Under the pieces are notes generated by a model. The model was given only the letters and a program-made list of their open reading frames with translations, was not told the origin of the DNA and searched no databases. This document shows positions 5,327-6,387 of a stretch of DNA of 6,387 bases, in pieces. The translations under genes were made by a program, and so were the position numbers. The stretch is taken from the NCBI GenBank assembly GCA_003645745.1, contig QNCH01000098.1:1-6387 (forward strand). Direction: 5' to 3'. Position 1 is the stretch's first letter. Every line of letters begins with the position of its first letter. Source of the DNA: Candidatus Omnitrophota bacterium. Its GTDB lineage: Bacteria > Omnitrophota > Gorgyraeia > B26-G9.

Positions 5327-6382
5327 ATGATGGAATTAAATGACTTGATCAAACAACCAAGCGGCTGGTTAAAACAGGTTGGTCCTAATTCTGAAATTGT
5401 TTTTTCAAGCAGAGTCCGTTTAGCCAGGAATTTAGAGAATGTTGTTTTCCCTGACTGGGCGGATAAAAAACAAATGGAATGCGCTTTAGCTATGCTTAAA
5501 GCCTCGGTAACTCAGCTTAATGCAATAAAGAACGGTGGGTTATTTTTAGACATTCAAAAAATGACAAATATGGATAAGCAGCTTTTGGTAGAGAGGCATT
5601 TGGTGAGTAAAGAGCATATTGCTCAGGCAGATAACCGGGCAGTAGCGGTTAGTAGTGATGAAACTCTTTCAATTATGCTTAATGAGGAAGACCATTTGCG
5701 TATTCAAATGATTGAGCCTGGTTTTGACCTTGACGCATGCTGGGAGAAAATTAGCAGAATAGATAGCGAGATGGAGAAAAAACTTTCTTTTGCTTTTTCA
5801 CCTAAATGGGGTTATCTTACAGCATGCCCGACCAATACCGGCACTGGTATGCGCGCGTCTGTAATGCTGCACTTGCCAGCATTAGTGATGACTAAGCAAA
5901 TCAATAAAGTTATTCAGGCAATAATTAAGCTTGGCTTAACTGTAAGAGGTTTGTTTGGAGAAGGCACTGAAGCTGCGGGGAATTTTTTCCAGGTTTCAAA
6001 TCAGGTGTCTTTAGGAAGAAGTGAAGAAGAAATTATAGATAATATAAAACGGATAATTCGACAAATTTTAGATTATGAACAGAACGCGCGAAAAGTTTTA
6101 ATCAGCCAAAATCGTATAAGCTTAGAAAATCAGGTTTGGCGGGCTTATGGGATATTGAAAAATGCACGAATAATTTCAAGTTCTGAAACTATTGAATTAC
6201 TTTCAAATGTATGCCTTGGTATAGAAGTGGGCATAATTAAAGGGCTGACACGTGAAATTATTAATGAACTTTTTATCCTTACTCAGCCCGCGCATTTGCA
6301 GAAGATAGAGGGGAAATCGCTTAGTGCCAGGCAAAGGGATATAAAACGGGCGCAATTAATTCGTAGTAAAATAAAAAAATAA
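5327..6382 (+). CDS. mcsB: McsB, protein arginine kinase
   Basis: McsB uses ATP to phosphorylate arginine side chains of proteins, in Firmicutes marking them for the ClpC-ClpP protease. The 351 residues (about 363 in B. subtilis) form a phosphagen-kinase-like catalytic domain plus a helical C-terminal domain. The ATP-binding block SSRVRLARN is at 27-35 and the catalytic acidic block NEEDHLRIQ at 119-127. The active-site Cys167 is in TACPTNTGTGMRAS (165-178); Cys167 is also the numbering of the essential cysteine in B. subtilis McsB. GLFGEGTEAAGNFFQVSNQ is at 208-226. The C-terminal RDIKRA (337-342) matches the RDxxRA motif described as the allosteric phosphoarginine pocket. All key residues are present, so an active kinase is expected. 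It follows mcsA by 17 bp. Only 5 bases remain after the stop, so clpC, often the next gene, cannot be confirmed. Confidence 0.95.
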   Translation: MMELNDLIKQPSGWLKQVGPNSEIVFSSRVRLARNLENVVFPDWADKKQMECALAMLKASVTQLNAIKNGGLFLDIQKMTNMDKQLLVERHLVSKEHIAQADNRAVAVSSDETLSIMLNEEDHLRIQMIEPGFDLDACWEKISRIDSEMEKKLSFAFSPKWGYLTACPTNTGTGMRASVMLHLPALVMTKQINKVIQAIIKLGLTVRGLFGEGTEAAGNFFQVSNQVSLGRSEEEIIDNIKRIIRQILDYEQNARKVLISQNRISLENQVWRAYGILKNARIISSSETIELLSNVCLGIEVGIIKGLTREIINELFILTQPAHLQKIEGKSLSARQRDIKRAQLIRSKIKK

Positions 6383-6387
6383 CAAAA

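Overview
The window looks like a chromosomal stretch from an AT-rich, Gram-negative-type (diderm) bacterium. All six genes lie on the + strand and appear intact. In order they are lysyl-tRNA synthetase (lysS), a LolC/LolE-family permease, its LolD ATPase, a class IV (branched-chain type) aminotransferase (ilvE-like), and the McsA/McsB protein-arginine-phosphorylation pair. A Lol lipoprotein-release transporter implies an outer membrane. McsA/McsB is best known from Firmicutes. The two together, with low GC, suggest an uncultivated diderm lineage; Candidatus Omnitrophota is my best guess, but this is inference from gene content and not a search result.

Layout. 1-89 is one arm of a repeat element cut by the window edge, and it ends in a promoter-like sequence reading towards lysS (182-1618). 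1619-1824 is non-coding, with a perfect 8-bp-stem hairpin and a promoter candidate. The permease (1825-3009) and lolD (3009-3674) overlap by one base. 3675-3895 holds a complete 181-bp element with 79-bp imperfect inverted arms. Its right end, 92% identical to the copy at 1-89, places a near-consensus sigma70-type promoter just ahead of ilvE (3896-4774). A 40-bp gap with its own promoter candidate leads to mcsA (4815-5309) and mcsB (5327-6382), 17 bp apart with a strong Shine-Dalgarno. The window ends just after mcsB, where clpC is often found in other genomes.

How the parts work together. LolC-like and LolD would form the inner-membrane machine that releases lipoproteins for transport to the outer membrane. 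McsA/McsB would tag proteins with phosphoarginine for ClpC-dependent degradation. LysS and IlvE are housekeeping enzymes for translation and amino-acid metabolism.

The protein-coding genes are ordinary members of known families. The unexplained signal is the repeat: a non-coding, MITE-like inverted-repeat element in two copies within 4 kb. Each copy lies directly upstream of a housekeeping gene, in the same orientation relative to it, with an outward promoter and an operator-like palindrome built into the terminus.
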